DNA of 25,324 nucleotides from Mycetohabitans rhizoxinica HKI 454 (lineage in GTDB: Bacteria; Pseudomonadota; Gammaproteobacteria; Burkholderiales; Burkholderiaceae): positions 636,607 to 661,930 of the forward strand of contig NC_014722.1 in assembly GCF_000198775.1 (NCBI RefSeq), in the 5' to 3' direction. A model generated the notes under the pieces. That model did no database searches. It was not told the origin of the DNA and saw only the letters and a program-made list of their open reading frames with translations. Made by a program: the position numbers and the translations under genes. Below, piece after piece: positions 24,816 to 25,324 of the stretch. Position 1 is the first letter of the stretch; every line of letters begins with the position of its first letter.

Positions 24816-25324
24816 ATGACCAAGGTGCACTCACTGCAGCAGCTTTCCCTGACCGACTTGCCGACGGACAGCGGCTTGGATCGTTTTATTAAAGATATAG
24901 ATTCGCTCACACCGAAGAGTCGGGGCGGGGCGTCAAGTACCGGGCGGCCGGGTGAGCTGGCAGGCCTGCGTTCCCGGCATCGCGCAAGCGAAGAGTCAAG
25001 CAAGGTGACGCACTCGCCTGCTGAATCGAGCAAGAAATCCTTCGACAGTACGAGTTCATCGAAGTCGGGGAGCCGGTTCACTGAACTACTAGAAGAGAAT
25101 TGGCCTCAAAAAGCTGAGAATTTGAAGCAAAAAACGGCTGTGGAGCCGTTTGTTAATCATCTGGACGTTGGGCAGACAAAGTCAAAGACGGCTACGGCGC
25201 GGTTTGCCGATGATCATCTCGCAGGAGAGGAGGCGAAGCTAAAGACGGATGCCGAACGATTCATCGGTCACCTCGTCAAGGGAATCGATGCACAATACGA
25301 TGCGCTTACCAAGTTTTTCGATGA
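24816..25324 (+). CDS. Unrecognised Ser/Lys-rich protein, 3' end outside window; possible type III effector
   Basis: Open frame from ATG 24816 to the window edge with no stop, giving at least 169 residues. AGGA lies at 24801-24804, slightly far upstream. The first 85 residues are hydrophilic and rich in Ser, Thr and Lys without Cys or a signal peptide (starting MTKVHSLQQLSLTDLPTDSG), which resembles type III secretion signals. From residue 104 three related units, KQKTAVEPFVNHL, KSKTATARFADDHL and KLKTDAERFIGHL, form an apparently helical repeat. Base composition drops sharply: 25081-25140 has 24 G+C of 60, against well over 60% in neighbouring genes, which suggests later acquisition. No domain family is recognised. 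The effector idea rests on composition, repeats and the promoter motif only. Confidence 0.7.
   Translation, partial: MTKVHSLQQLSLTDLPTDSGLDRFIKDIDSLTPKSRGGASSTGRPGELAGLRSRHRASEESSKVTHSPAESSKKSFDSTSSSKSGSRFTELLEENWPQKAENLKQKTAVEPFVNHLDVGQTKSKTATARFADDHLAGEEAKLKTDAERFIGHLVKGIDAQYDALTKFFD
25125..25292 (+). repeat. Three diverged 18-19-codon tandem repeats within the last gene
   Basis: Units at 25125-25178, 25179-25235 and 25236-25292 share the pattern K-x-K-T-(A/D)-x3-F-x2-3-H-L-x1-2-G at the protein level. The DNA is clearly diverged, so the duplication is old or under protein-level selection. More units may lie beyond the window. Confidence 0.65.

Noticed and set aside
1..25324. CRISPR array, insertion sequence or prophage
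   Set aside because: No regularly spaced repeats, transposase or integrase frames, or phage genes were seen. The tRNA at the left edge has no adjacent integrase in the window.

Overview
The window is G+C-rich chromosomal DNA, and gene content and protein sequences point to a betaproteobacterium of the family Burkholderiaceae. The evidence is the fbp-pepN pair, a DUF4136 lipoprotein, an fds-type NAD-linked formate dehydrogenase with a divergent fdsR-like regulator, and a TPR-type glycosyltransferase. A decayed xanthine dehydrogenase accessory gene, a headless glycosyltransferase gene and a possible type III effector gene at the right edge would suit a host-associated, gene-losing member such as Mycetohabitans. 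That genus-level guess is inference only.

Layout. 1-4095 (minus strand): the 5' part of tRNA-Thr(CGU) with its promoter, then fructose-1,6-bisphosphatase (fbp) and aminopeptidase N (pepN). 4233-5058 (plus): a lipoprotein gene with its own promoter. 5119-9770 (minus): a purine-base salvage cluster, read as xdhC remnant, adenine deaminase, purine permease and guanine deaminase, followed by a GDT1-type Mn/Ca transporter. 9937-11913 (minus): dsbB with a strong terminator-like hairpin, and an amidase. 12008-14520 (plus): a glutamine-amidotransferase-like hydrolase and an MFS metabolite:H+ symporter. 14517-15461 (minus): a glycosyltransferase without its N-terminal TPR part. 15556-17385 (plus): an FAD-dependent aromatic hydroxylase. 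17389-17769 (minus): crcB fluoride channel. 18020-23466 (minus): the formate dehydrogenase operon fdsG-fdsB-fdsA-fdsD. 23587-24669 (plus): the divergent ModE-like regulator. 24816 to the window end (plus): an open, lower-GC, Ser/Lys-rich gene.

How the genes work together. In the purine cluster the permease imports bases, adenine deaminase makes hypoxanthine and guanine deaminase makes xanthine. The XDH step that would follow appears lost here, since only the C-terminal end of xdhC survives, still in frame and overlapping the adenine deaminase start (ATGA). The fds operon encodes the soluble diaphorase-linked molybdo-formate dehydrogenase (formate + NAD+ to CO2 + NADH). It lacks the fdsC/fdhD sulfurase-type gene that lies between fdsA and fdsD in the Cupriavidus type operon. 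A perfect 8-bp inverted repeat in the fdsG/regulator gap is a good candidate operator.

Most notable for follow-up is the right edge. The last gene has an imperfect PIP/hrpII-type box (TTCGC-N15-ATCGC) followed after exactly 31 nt by TAGTGT, a Ser-rich N-terminus, and three 18-19-residue repeats. Together these suggest a type III secretion-associated protein not recognisable as any known family.
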